In this document: positions 45,601 through 56,471 of the stretch, in pieces
Numbering within the stretch: the stretch's first letter is position 1
Layout: the number at the start of each line of letters is the position of its first letter
NCBI RefSeq assembly: GCF_002999335.1
Contig: NW_020312763.1
Location: 62,001 to 126,000, forward strand
DNA from: Cyclospora cayetanensis
Taxonomy: Eukaryota; Apicomplexa; Conoidasida; Eucoccidiorida; Eimeriidae
Direction: 5' to 3'
Length of the DNA: 64,000 nucleotides
The notes under the pieces: generated by a model
Told to the model about the DNA's origin: nothing
What the model saw: only the letters and a program-made list of their open reading frames with translations
Databases searched by the model: none
Program-made: the position numbers and the translations under genes

Positions 45601-48600
45601 GAATCCTGCTCAGCTGAGGCACCAAACAGATCGTCCCTTCCGTCTTCTTCCCCTTCGCCCATTCCATCAGCCCCAACAGACGGCAGATACGGCACCAGAG
45701 ATAGCGCACATGTTGCAGTACCCAATACATGGGCTGCTGCATTAAATCCACAGTGCACCTGCTCGTGGATGAGCGGCGGCGTCCTGGTTGCAGCTGCTGC
45801 CAGAGCAGCTCCTTGCTGTGACGCAAAAAAGCAAAACGAGAAGAGCTTTTCCTGCTCTTCAGATCCCCCTTCAATCAATGCGGAGAGACTGTCGCTTGCA
45901 GCGATTCTTGCCTTCATCTTCGTTTCGCGCTGCCCCTCCACCGGGCTGAGGGCCCTTGCCTGCAGCTCCAGCCAAGGCTTCCCCGCCTTGGCAGTAGTTC
46001 CCCTACGCCACAGGCTATAAACCAATGCATGCGCCCTGTGCAGCTGCTGCACAAAGTCCGCGGAATCTCCTGCCGAGGCCCCTGCGAGAGGGCCCCTGGT
46101 GTACCGCTCCATGGCACTGCTGCATGCACTTCCTAGCACTTGGCATATCTTTCCGTGCATGCGCATACGCGCTGCAGCAGCAGCTCCTGCAGCAGCAGCT
46201 TCAGGACGCGTTCCTTTGGCAGCGTCCCCCGAGCCAAACAGGAACAGCTGCGGCATTTGTTGCGCTGGATCGAACGGCAGTGCCTCCTCCTCCACTCCCT
46301 CTGGCGGCTCTGCGTGGGGTAAGGAAGGCAGCTCGGTGCGATCCACCACCATCGCCATAACGGGGGGATTCTCCGAGGCCGCTCCCGTCCTCGACGACCC
46401 ACACGCAACGGAGAAGAAGGAGGAGCACAGACCAGCAGCTAAGAACCAGTCCGGCAGGAGCACGCGGCTGCCCTCCCCGTGCTGCAGGCGCGGCAGCTGC
46501 GGCAGCAGCAATAGGCAGTCGATAAGCCAGGAAGCTCTGCGCCTGGCAAAGCCTTGGTGGTCCTGAGGCAACAACGGGAAGCACAGAACGACACTTGGAT
46601 GGAGGGAGTAGAGCGGTTGAGGGAAGAAACACAAGCAAAACGCGGCAAATAGGGGCCCCTGGCCCCTGCCCGCCGCAGACGATGGGCTGCGCAGCACTCA
46701 TGAAAAAGGGCAAAATCAGTGCAAGAAGCAGTAAACGCGAACTTCAAGGTGCCTCACCTCGGAAGGACCGCTCTGTGTCGCCACGTTCCCATTGAGGGCT
46801 GCCACGAGCCGCTTGGCGAGGGTCTCGAAGTGCTCAGCATCAGCGGACAAGAAACAAATGCTACACAACCTGAGCAGCGAACCGCGCGGCAAAAGGACCA
46901 ATCACAAGTCGAGCGACGAAAGAAGGGGGCCCCCGTAAAAGCACTCAGGGAGCAGAAACTGCCTGTGCAGCACCACGTATATCGCCACTGGGGAAGCGGC
47001 ACGCCCTGAAAGGCAATGTCGTTCGGCTGCCCTAACGCGCAGACTAAATCCTGACTAGCAGCCACAGCAACAGACGACACGCAGGCAGCTAGATAACGCC
47101 CAGTGCGTTTTCCCCTGCAGTACCCTTGCACTTCTAAGGGCCTATGAATATGGCCTATGAATGAGCCCTGGCGATTCTTATCATTTTCCCCAGACAACAC
47201 CGACCAGCTCCAGCTGGCCCAGTCAAATCAACTGATGAATAGTCCCTCGGGTGCACAAAACCCTACCCCCCCAACAAACCAACACACAAGACTTAGGTCC
47301 ACAACGGGCATATGTCTCTCGGCAGCCTAGTCGTAAGTCTCTCCTCTCGTCTGCCTGCCGGTCTGCATGCGCGCGACTCCTGTGCTGCTGCTGCTGGAAA
47401 ACTGCCCGACTGCACGGGTGCACGACGATGCAGACTCTGCAGGGACTGACGTGTCTCTTTCTGCTCACCTCCAGAGGGACTGCCGCTTTAGGGGACGAAA
47501 CCAGCAAGCAGCGCCGAAGGCCAGCAACAGGGCGACACGCGATTCGGGAGTAAGAGGCAGCGGAGATCTCAGGCATGAAAAATCATCGCCGAATTCTGCA
47601 TAAAACCCACGCAAGGCCCTGCGTCATACACTATCACTTAAAATGCTACGCGCAGGATGTAGCGAGAGTCGCGCATCTGAGCGTCCACACGAGGTCGATA
47701 CAACGTCCCCCACAGACGCCAGCCCCTTTCCGCCGGGCACAGTGGCAGAGGCGCCGACAGCGGCACCAGCAGCAACGACAAGCGCTTCCCGCAAACTCGC
47801 CGCGACAGCTACAAGCCACCTACGTGCAAAATGCCGGCCTTCATCCGAAACATCCCCCAGCAACGGCTCCAAAAGCGCGTGCATGTAAGGATCTGTGTGA
47901 CAGCCGCAGCTGAGCCTGCAAACCAGGGGCAGCTTCTGCAGTCGCAGCGTGTCTCGGCCGTTGCCTGCAGCACTTCTTGCACCTGCAAGGGCCTCTATAG
48001 ATAGAGGGTGCCCTCGCGAGGCAGCCAACTGCCCTTGCGGACTAAAGAGTTCCTCCAGACGCTCGGCAAAGAAACGCGCTACTGCATGGAGGGGGCTTTT
48101 AGGAGCTGTATACAGACACCACCAACACCGCACAGCCGTGCACCAGAGCATCCTTAATAGGACACAATAGCCGAAAGTCGTGGAGTCGAAAGCAATAGAA
48201 GCGTGCAGCACACACAGCACCAGAGAGCATAGCCTGCTCAGGCAGGCTATGCTCTCTGCAACAGAGAACGCGCTGTCCCTTGCTACGCTGGTTTTTCAGA
48301 CAGACCCTTCGAATTGCTTTGCGCGATAACCAGCAGAGTTGCGACCGCAATGGCAAAGATCAAAGAATCACGCCCGCCCTTCGTCCCTCTCCCTAGGCTT
48401 CCCTCCATCTACGCCTTTCAACCGGCAACAGCGGCAGCACAACCTGCCGAGGTGTACGTACACTCCAAGTGGGCGATAAAGACCCTCAGAAAGCCCTTGC
48501 CCTCCGTGAACACGGCAACGGCCATTTGCTGGAGCTGCGCCTTTCTATCCTCCTCCGCTCCCTCTTTGTCACCTCCCCCTCGACCTTCTCCCCCTGCCAC

Positions 48601-51297
48601 CAGTTTGTGCTTGATATACCACAGAACCAGCAAAGCCGCACGAAGGCCGACAAACGCATTCTGCAAGCTCTGATGGTGCTCTGCGGGCCTGTACGACCCG
48701 CCTTCTGGCCCCTCTACAGCCTTCTGAGCAGCATGCGCTCCCCGCGTCTTCGGCGGAAAAAGCTGTACATCTATGGCAGTCCACAGGTGCTTGAAGGTCT
48801 CCAGAGCGTGCCTGAGGCAAGCAGAAGGCGCACAGCTCGAGAATCTTCCAGACCTCCTGAGGGCATCCATGCACGAGGCACGCTGTGGGAGGCGGAAGGC
48901 GCAGAGGCTTAAGCAGCCAGTGCCACAGGCTGAGAGGGAAGGAGAGCTGCAAGGCCGGCTGGCGTAGTCGTCAATTCGCATGCATACCTCTGCAAAAGCA
49001 GGAGCCGCATGACGGCTCCCCATAGTCCGTGGAGGCGTGGGTGGGCCCCCGCCGTGTCCACGAGGAAGTTGACGAGCGCTGGTAAATTTTGGGCTGCATG
49101 CAATAGTGCACAAAAGGAGAGGCTATGTGTGAAAAGCGGCAACAGCGCTCCAGAAGGCCGCCTTCACCCCCTCTTCTCCCCTCCTCGTGGAAAAGAGGCA
49201 GCTGCACGAAGAAGGACCCTGCCTGCCACAACCAAAGGGTTGGGAGAGCTTACAAGAATGATCTGCCTAAACACAGTGCAAAAGCGGCACGCCCTAAGTA
49301 TGCCCCCGTGTCTTGGGAAGTGCCTGCCTACGCGAGAAGAGATTCGTTGCGAGCCAGCTAGCAGATGGCAGCAGGCCCTCCTCTGCCTCAGCCTGGAGCC
49401 GTATGTACACCTCAAGAAGCGAATACGGCAAGCGTCCAGTTGCCGTTTTCCCTAGATCCATACCAACGCCCTTCTTGTCATTCGGGGAGGGGCAAACCAG
49501 CTGATTATTGGACACCAGTCCACGGAGGCGCCGCTCGCAACATTGGAGGCCTAGAGCCCCCTGACCCCCCCTGTACGGCAGGCAGGCACATACACACACA
49601 ACACACACATACACACAGAGAAGTCTCTCTCTCTCTCACTCCGTGTTTGGTGTGTACTTCGCCTCTACTGCGCCTCCCTGACGCGAGCGTAGACTATCAG
49701 GCAATACACATACATGTGCCTGCCGTTATAGGTATACATTTATATACATGTATATGTACATATATACATGTATATAAATATATATATATGTATACAACAG
49801 CAGGCCCACAAGTCCACAGCCTTCCTACACTCGGAGCCCCCTAACTGCAGGGAGCGTCTGTGCCGTGCTAGCGAGAATTAGTCCGTGAATGCGTTATATT
49901 CCTTAACCAGCGCCTCTTCACGTCGACAATCTCGCCTGCCGAGGCAGCCGCAGAAGGCCGTACATGCTCGTGAGGGCTGGTTGCTTACTGAGCGAGCTGC
50001 CTCGTGACTTGAACAATGAGGCATCCTGAGATTTCCTGAAGGTGCAGCTTTGCATTGAAGCACTCAAACAGCATCTCGAACGTCTCTGGCACCTCTGGCA
50101 AACTCTGCACGGAGGCAGCAGCCACAGCCACACGAAGAGCGAACTGGCATGAGCGCCTCCTAGACAGCTAGGCGGACGCGTAGCGAAGCCGTGACTGACA
50201 CTGTCTAGGAAGTCATGCAGAAAAACAGAGAAGAAGGAAGCCCCCCGCCCCTAAAGCGGAAAGCAGAGAGTGTGTGGGGATGAACGAGGGCATAGGAGAC
50301 TCATGCTTCTCCTACAAGCGGCTAGAAGAATGCGAGGCCACATGCGTGTATACTAGGCCTCTTTCGATACACAGCAGAGAAGACACAGCGTTCGCCGAAA
50401 TGCAGCTCAGAAAAGAGGCTTTCAGCGAGATCTCTATGTACACATATATACATGTATATGCCTCTAAAAAGAGCGAGCTCCTACCTGCTTGCGTCTGAAG
50501 AAGCCAAGGCCTACGAGGATGTAAGTAGCCAAACATCGCGCAAGGTGGTTTCGCTTCAGCTCGGAGAGTGGCACCCCTTTTACAGAGAAGACACGGCGTA
50601 TATTATGGGCAAAAGCGCATAAATCGGCTCGAGCAGTCCCCCCTCCTAGCGGAGGGTGCGCCCTTTGGTCTTGCAGTTGCTGCAGTTGCTGCAGCAACAG
50701 GAGCAGCGTCAGCGCGTACGAATCGCGCGCGGTTGCATTGGGGGAGGCGAGGCCTTGAAACTGCAGTACCACACGAAATGCAGCCTCCTGTGCAGCATGA
50801 AATCGAACGCCTTAAACCTTGACAAGCCAGTTTGTACAGCGCGTTTCAATGACGCTAGGAGACACACGAATCTGAGGCCCCCTTTCGGATCGCTGGTTCT
50901 ACCTTTTGTGTAGCTAGCTGCCTAGTTAGGAACTCACCAGCCGATTCGCGGCGTACTGGAGATCGTAGGGCACTGCCCCGCCTTCTTCTTCAGCAGAAGG
51001 CTTGATAAAGGGCCTCATTTTGTACGCATCCGCTGCAGCAACCCCGGGGAGCTGGTCAGCTCCCGGAGGGGCCCCCTTGGCTTGCGTTGCCGCGGCATCG
51101 GCAGCATCAGGGGGCCCCTCCTGAAGCACATGGCGCACCAAGCGGCAAGCTGCCTCCGTCCTTTCGCGCGGAGAGGGAACTGCTAATTCCCAGAAGAGGT
51201 CGAGAAGGCTCTTGGCCTGCTTCTGCTGCTGCTGCTCCAGCTGCCTCTGCTTTGGCTGCTGCTGTTTCATTGAGGATTTCCCCGAAGACGCCAGCAT
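42699..51297 (-). CDS. Pol5/MYBBP1A-type nucleolar protein (DNA polymerase phi family)
   Basis: Ten exons (51297-50938, 50760-50485, 50143-49989, 49570-49332, 49093-48988, 48811-48462, 48081-47691, 46869-46758, 46562-44924, 44620-42699) join in phase and give 1849 residues, longer than yeast Pol5 or human MYBBP1A. The family is HEAT/ARM-like and works in the nucleolus in rRNA synthesis and ribosome assembly; despite the name it is not a proven polymerase. Matching features are the N-terminal LLDLFWELAVPSPRERTEAA, GLASPNATARDSYALTLLLL, HPRLHGLWGAVMRLLLL, a long Asp/Glu-rich acidic block two-thirds along (SDDEDETAAAEEEEEDGE), then LGELRLRALAALQVYVDS, and a basic C-terminus with PPKRHK. Ala-rich insertions explain the extra length. 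The assignment rests on overall pattern, so it is likely but not certain. Confidence 0.7.
44655..44745. repeat. TA/CATA microsatellite in a Pol5-like intron
   Basis: CATACACA and (TA)n repeats between exons 9 and 10 of the Pol5-like gene. Confidence 0.85.
48221..48258. repeat. Perfect 17-bp inverted repeat
   Basis: Arms 48221-48237 and 48242-48258 are perfectly complementary around the loop TCAG. It lies in intron 6 of the Pol5-like gene. Confidence 0.95.
49735..49800. repeat. TA/TATG microsatellite in Pol5-like intron 3
   Basis: TATACATGTATATG repeats with a (TA)n end. A CA-rich stretch at 49585-49620 lies in the same intron. Confidence 0.85.
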
Positions 51298-51673
51298 CCT
51301 GCCTGTTCAGCAATAAGCCCCCGGCAACAGCCAGCAGGTGAGGGAGGCTTTCCCCCGGCAAGGCCACTAGAAGGAGAAGCGAGGGGCCCCCTTAGGGCCT
51401 TCGCAGAAGGTCGCCCCTTTCGAGGTTCCCCCAGGCTCGGTGACTGGATGCGGGCAGGGAATGCCGACGGTAAGCGCGGGGATAGCCGCTCGCTGAGACT
51501 TTATTGAGCGAAGTTGGAAGGAAGGAGCCGAAGGAGCAGGGATACGGGTAGAAGAAGAAGGAGTCGTAGTAGTGGGGTTGGAGGGGGTCGAAAGCGGGCC
51601 TTGTTGAAAGGGCCTCTGCTGCCCCACAGCAAGGCCTCAATGCTACTTGATTAGGCGCTTTTCGGAGTTAGAG
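51298..51673. other. Upstream region of the Pol5-like gene
   Basis: It should hold the promoters of the minus-strand Pol5-like gene and of any plus-strand gene to its right. Open minus-strand frames (to 51640) are Pro/Ser/Tyr-rich and could be 5' coding sequence, but no join is supported. Confidence 0.4.
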
Positions 51674-52155
51674 ATGGATAGCCAGAGAGTGATCCTATCA
51701 AGCTTGGAGATAGCAGATGAAGAGAAATTAAAGAGACTTGCCGTACCACCGGCATATATGCGGGAAAGTCCATATGTGTATCCCTCGGTGTATGGACCTC
51801 CCGCTGTGCTGCTTCAAGTGGTTTGCCCCCCTTTGCCGAGGACCTCCGGGGAGCTGCTCGGTACTTTATAGAGTGTAAACCTTATTAAGCAGGAAATTTC
51901 AAAAGCAATGAAGCCAAGACCTGTGAATGCGGATTATTGGCAAAGGATATGCAGCTGAGAGCACTGCGAAAGGCCCAATTCAGCGCCCACTACGGCCTTG
52001 CGCAAAGTTGCAAGCAGGAGCAGCAGCAGCTGCTGCGGGAGTGTCGGCGTGATGGTGCCGCAGCTTCCCTGGGCGAGCTGAACCACACGCTTTTAGATTC
52101 AAGGCGGGTTCATTTAAATGGTTCCTTTGGCCTTTTTAAGTGCGAAAAGGCATAA
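51674..52155 (+). CDS. Possible small gene or 5' exons of the CX9C gene
   Basis: Two frames in one orientation look coding. The first starts at ATG 51674 (MDSQRVILSSLEIADEEKLK, then YMRESPYVYPSVYGPP). The second, about 51945-52110, reads LRALRKAQFSAHYGLAQSCK, then EQQQLLRECRRDGAAASLGE. The second has an AHYG-x3-C block followed by a further Cys, recalling the N-terminal part of NDUFA8-type proteins, and it precedes the four-CX9C gene on the same strand. I could not find splice sites joining the two parts to each other or to that gene, so they may be separate, or the second may be a decayed first exon. Confidence 0.3.
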
Positions 52156-52435
52156 GGGGAGCCAAGGAGTTTCAGGTGTGCGCGGCATGCATCACTGCTC
52201 TCGGTGCCCAGCGTTCGGTGCGAGTCATTCGTCCCACCTTCTTCCTCAGCATCAACATTATTACCGCTGCTTTTGTCTCCGCAGTGGCGTGCGAGGCAGG
52301 CAGAGCAAACGTAAGTCCTTCCGTGGAAACACGTACAGCGGCGCAAGACTCATCCTTCCGCGGCAAGACCGCCGAGTCTGTACACCTCAACAGCGCGCCC
52401 CCCAGGCTGTCTTTCACACTTTCTCGCACGCCACA

Positions 52436-53805
52436 ATGACGCGAGAGCAGCACCTTCAGGCTTCTTGCCAGTCGATTCATAGTGAGTACAAGCAGTGTCT
52501 GGCCACCTCCAACAGAGACCCCCGAAAATGCGCTGACTACGTTCCCAAGCTACGCGCCTGCGAGAAAAGGTAATTTAGCATGCGTTCACTCGCATTTTGA
52601 GCGTGTGCAGCAGCAAGGTTTGGACTTGGTGGGGGCAAGCAAGCACGCGTATACAGCGAATGGGGGAGACGGCGGCTTCGGTGTACAGAGGCGCTACAGC
52701 ACCCCACACGATCTGTGCAGTTGTACCTTATGCCTGACCGAGTTCCTTGTATGCACTGTCTTTCTTGAACCTTTCTCATGCTGCTAGTGCCTCCTGGACT
52801 GCATATGCGAATCTGTATCGCCATGTGTGCATGGTGCCCTGGTCAGCAGAGAACCATGTTTCTGCAACAGGAACGCCAACGCGTATCTCCTTGTGTGGCT
52901 GCTGCCGTTGCCGGTTCTCCCTTTTGCCAACACTTCTGCTGCAACGTCAAAATGCTCTCTTTTCTTCCAATATTGCAGGGAAACAGTTTTTTCTGTCTTT
53001 TATGAGAATGCGTCTACGTCCCGCGAAGATTTGGCCTCGCAGGCACGGAGTCTACAGATGCCTTGTGTGTTTGAGTGTGTTGTGTCTGTGTGTTTGCATC
53101 TCGCAGTCTGAATATTTCTTACTGCATAGACGAAACAAACAACCTCATGAAATGCGCCAGGTAAGCCTTGTACACCCGCTCTCAGTTGTTGAACCGTTTG
53201 GCCCTTTTTTGTCTTATGTTGGGATTGTGAGGTCGCCACATTTTACGGGCACCGATTTGTGTGTTTGTTTATGGGCATCCTGCGAAGCTAGCGCACAGCT
53301 TGCAACCCTACATGCATGCGTGTGTCCTCCTCGTCTCATGTATATATATATATATGTATATATATATACATGTACATGTATATGTAATGCAGGGCCTTCA
53401 CTACAACGCACCCTCCATTTCTCGCGCGTCTTTTATCGTTTATTCCTTACCACGCCAATGCCGTCTAATCTTTTTCCCCCGCCGATGTTTGCGCTGCGTT
53501 GCAGGCGTCCAGATGCTTCTGTATGCTCGAAGGAGTTCCTTTTGATGCGCGAATGCAATAGACCGGGGGGGCCCCACCTTCTGCTCACGACCGACGCCCA
53601 GGGGGCCCCTCGTTACGAAGTACAGCCGCAGCTTATCAAACAATTTACGGCGCTCTCTCCCGATGTAGGACCGGCGGAGGCTCCAGTGCGCAGCAAACCC
53701 TTGATGCAGCAAACCATTGACCAGCTGAAGCAGCAAGCCAACGCCAAAGCCTTCGATTTCGTCCCGTATGCGTGGGAATCTCTGCGAAGCAGCCCTGGGA
53801 AATAA
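52436..53805 (+). CDS. Four-CX9C (double CHCH) mitochondrial protein, NDUFA8-like
   Basis: Exons 52436-52569, 52788-52826, 53107-53160 and 53505-53805 (TAA) join in phase 2 each time and give 175 residues. Four CX9C motifs are present: CQSIHSEYKQC, CADYVPKLRAC, CIDETNNLMKC and CSKEFLLMREC. Two such pairs form two CHCH helical hairpins held by disulfides, typical of proteins imported into the mitochondrial intermembrane space by the Mia40-type route. There is no N-terminal targeting peptide, as usual for this class. The four-CX9C layout, the length and a shared D-P-R-K/R-C block between the first two motifs resemble NDUFA8 of complex I (172 residues in human). Apicomplexans lack complex I, so the product may serve another complex. 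The tail (DFVPYAWESLRSSPGK) is not recognised. The exon 2 donor (GTGCAT) is weak. Confidence 0.8.
53338..53386. repeat. TA/ACATGT microsatellite in a CX9C-gene intron
   Basis: (TA)n and ACATGTA repeats in intron 3. Confidence 0.85.
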
Positions 53806-54600
53806 ATGCTCAAGAAGTCTAAGGCCCCCCGCCTTCCCCCCCACACATGCAACCTTTTGCACGGAGAGCTCCAGGAACTCTTGTTGCTGTTTAGGCGAGG
53901 CTCTACAGCCTACCTGCGGTTCTCATCAGCTCTAGCTCGAGAATGCAGGGAACACAAGGATCTAGCACTGCAACGGAGGCTGCTTGCCGCAGGTTCCCAC
54001 GAGATACTGACCGGAGCCGCACCAGGGGGGCAGTTGCAGGGAGCTATGCCACTCAGACGCTTAGCTAGAACATGCTTTCCAGGCACCTTGTTGCTTTCAG
54101 GATACAGTTTTGAGCAACAGCAGCCCGCGGCTCTGTGGTTGCCCTAGTCTCTTAGAGGATACGGTTGAAAACTGAGGAGCCAGACGCAAACCCAAGGGCC
54201 CCGTGCGATTACTCGTCCGCCAACCCACCCGTGCATGCATGCAGGCAGGCAGGCAGGCATGCACGAAGGCAACTCCGGCATGGCTTTAAAACTAATACAC
54301 ATAATATGTACCCACTTCGATATTCAGAACATCGGTATCAACAGATGCGCGTCATTCGACAGCTTTATTTGGACGTTTTTGACGCCTTCACAGATACGCC
54401 TGCGTTTGGGCATTACTTGTAGATGTAAGCATGAAGTGTATATGCATGTGTACATATAGATGTATATATATATATATGCCTATATCTGCAACGCTGGCAT
54501 ATAGTCTTCCAAGAATAGCCCAAGAACCGCATACAGCCCACTAGTTAGAGGGCCCGCCCAGATCGTCTGTTCCCCAAGCTAGAGCCAGATAAAACACGTG
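53806..54600. other. Intergenic region between convergent genes
   Basis: It contains the 3' UTR of the CX9C gene, a GCATGCA(GGCA)n stretch at 54233-54262 and a TA tract at 54455-54480. Plus-strand frames at 53806-54147 and 54305-54422 are open but unsupported. Confidence 0.45.
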
Positions 54601-55177
54601 TCATTTTGCACTTGTGTAGCGCACTGCAGGCTTTATTGGGAAGTTGGTCGGCCGCTTGCCTGCGGCTGCATGTAAGGGCGAGTGTGCGCGAGAGTTATCA
54701 GCTGCTGACCGCATTAGGCTGGAGGATATGGGCCCTTTGGAAGCCGAGATTTTTGCGCCTGAGGCGACAACAGGTGGCTTAGCAACACCCGACCTCTTTT
54801 GAGACAAAGCTGCGTACAGTGCTTCCATTGGCAGGCATGTCAGCAATGGGCGAAATCCACCATAACCATCCACGCTGAAAGGACGGGAGTACACAAGCTG
54901 TTTCCCGCCTTCTTCTAGATCCATGAACTTGGTTGCTCATGCACAGAAGGTTTGATCCAGAATATAGGGCAACAAGCGGATAATGATCTGGTGTAATTTC
55001 AAGCTTCATCCCGTGCAAAACGCGGTTATCTTGCAGGTTTACGCAGTGATATGTTCCTGTAAAGCTCGGGAATAACGATCCACGCCCTTCCAGCAACACA
55101 CGCCTCTGTTTCTCTACACCTCGAGGGCTAACTCCCCTGTGTTGCGTCACCTTGAACACTCTATGCTTTGACGTCAA
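54601..55177 (-). pseudogene. Unidentified gene, 3' part, with an apparent frameshift
   Basis: Two well-composed coding stretches follow each other in different frames. The upstream one (about 55050-54945) has an acceptor-like CTTTACAG and reads HCVNLQDNRVLHGMKLEITP, then DHYPLVALYSGSNLL. The downstream one (54930-54601) reads MDLEEGGKQLVYSRPFSVDG, then YGGFRPLLTCLPMEALYAAL, and ends in a stop at 54601. Only about 15 bases separate them, too short for a normal intron. I therefore infer a frameshift mutation, a sequencing indel, or less likely a very small intron. The start is not seen and upstream exons are likely. No family is recognised. Confidence 0.4.
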
Positions 55178-56471
55178 GATTTGCTGTCCCCTAGTTATCG
55201 CCCTCTACTGACCCCAGACGCTTCATTGCACTCAGCGCTTTCCAGCTTTGCATCGTCTACCTGTTGTTTGCAGTCCAACTTGTGAGTAGAGCGAGCGTTA
55301 ATTTGCTACAAAGGCCCCTACAAGTAGGGTTGTTGCGTATACTGTGGCTAGTCTATTCTGCTCCCACCTTAAAATTCGTGCCCTATAAATACTGCTCCTC
55401 GTGCCCATCCGAAGCGTGCTGCTCGCCAGCGGCAAACTATAAAGGGGATAACGTACAAAAGCAGCTGCTATTTCCGTCCTTGTGCTATTCGTTGCAGTCG
55501 AAGTCTTGCTAGAGCTCGGTGACTTGGAAGTGAGCCATTCCCATGTGCGATCTAATACAGTGAATCCCTAGTTACCATTTCTGTGCCTTGTACATTCCTC
55601 CTTCCTCTAATCTCGGCCCCCCCCCTGCAATCTTCTCTTTGAATTTCTATTAATACTACTTACGGTCAAAAAGCAGCTAGTCCGCGCCACCTGCAGATAT
55701 GCAGACTCTAAATCTACCTGCAAGTCCTACCAATGCCTGTCCTTAGTGCCACCATGTGACTGATTTCGTGGATGACGACAAACAAATACTCACCAAGTCG
55801 TGGATTTCTACTTCCCTCTGGCTTCTTGCTGTTTTCTCCACATGCTGAAGAGCCAAAAAGCTGCAAGTTGTATAAAAGTGCCTACACAGCACAAGAAGTT
55901 GCATGGAGCATCAAAAAGCAGTTAGCGTACAGGCAAGAACCGCACGTCTTAAGCCAGGGAACGCCGGCCATCACAATGTGATTGCTGCAACATCTGTGCA
56001 CTTTCCACCACGTTAAGTGGGGCGGCACAGGATAGACTTCATTCATGTCTTGTTTCTGTTCTTTGAGCTTCTCAAAACTGCCATGCAACACCCCTGCTAC
56101 CTCAGGCCGTTGTCCCACTGCCAGTGTGCAGTCATTAGCACAAGCTAAGACTGCTGCCTTTTCGACATTTCTTTGAATTGTGAGTACGTTTGCACTGCCC
56201 GCTAGCGGTTGGATTGCATTTATCGATACAAAACCGTTTGACTCTTTCATATTTTGTAAAGGGAAGCAGCCACAAAGACAGCCTACGCTTCTGCCTCCGG
56301 CCCAAATATGATGACCCCCTGGAAGCTGTTTCCTGGGAAACTTCCCTCTGCGCACCACTTGTAGAATCCACGTGGTAGATCTTCCGCAGCTCATCAGGGG
56401 AAAATGTGTTCTCATGCGTGCTGCTCCTCTTCCATTTGCTGAACGTCTCGCTTCTGCGTGCCACTGCTAGG
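55178..56471. other. Stretch with one doubtful minus-strand ORF
   Basis: An ATG-initiated minus-strand frame 56415-55882 (177 codons) contains the mixed stretch NAIQPLAGSANVLTIQRNVE and VLACANDCTLAVGQRPEVAG. It could be a real small gene downstream of the 290-codon gene, but there is no domain, signal peptide or splice support. The rest holds nothing recognisable. No triplet repeats. Confidence 0.35.

Noticed and set aside
42723..46566. Several plus-strand frames of 100-220 codons opposite the Pol5-like gene
   Set aside because: Shadows of long GC-rich exons. The minus strand has continuous frames, acceptors and donors in phase.
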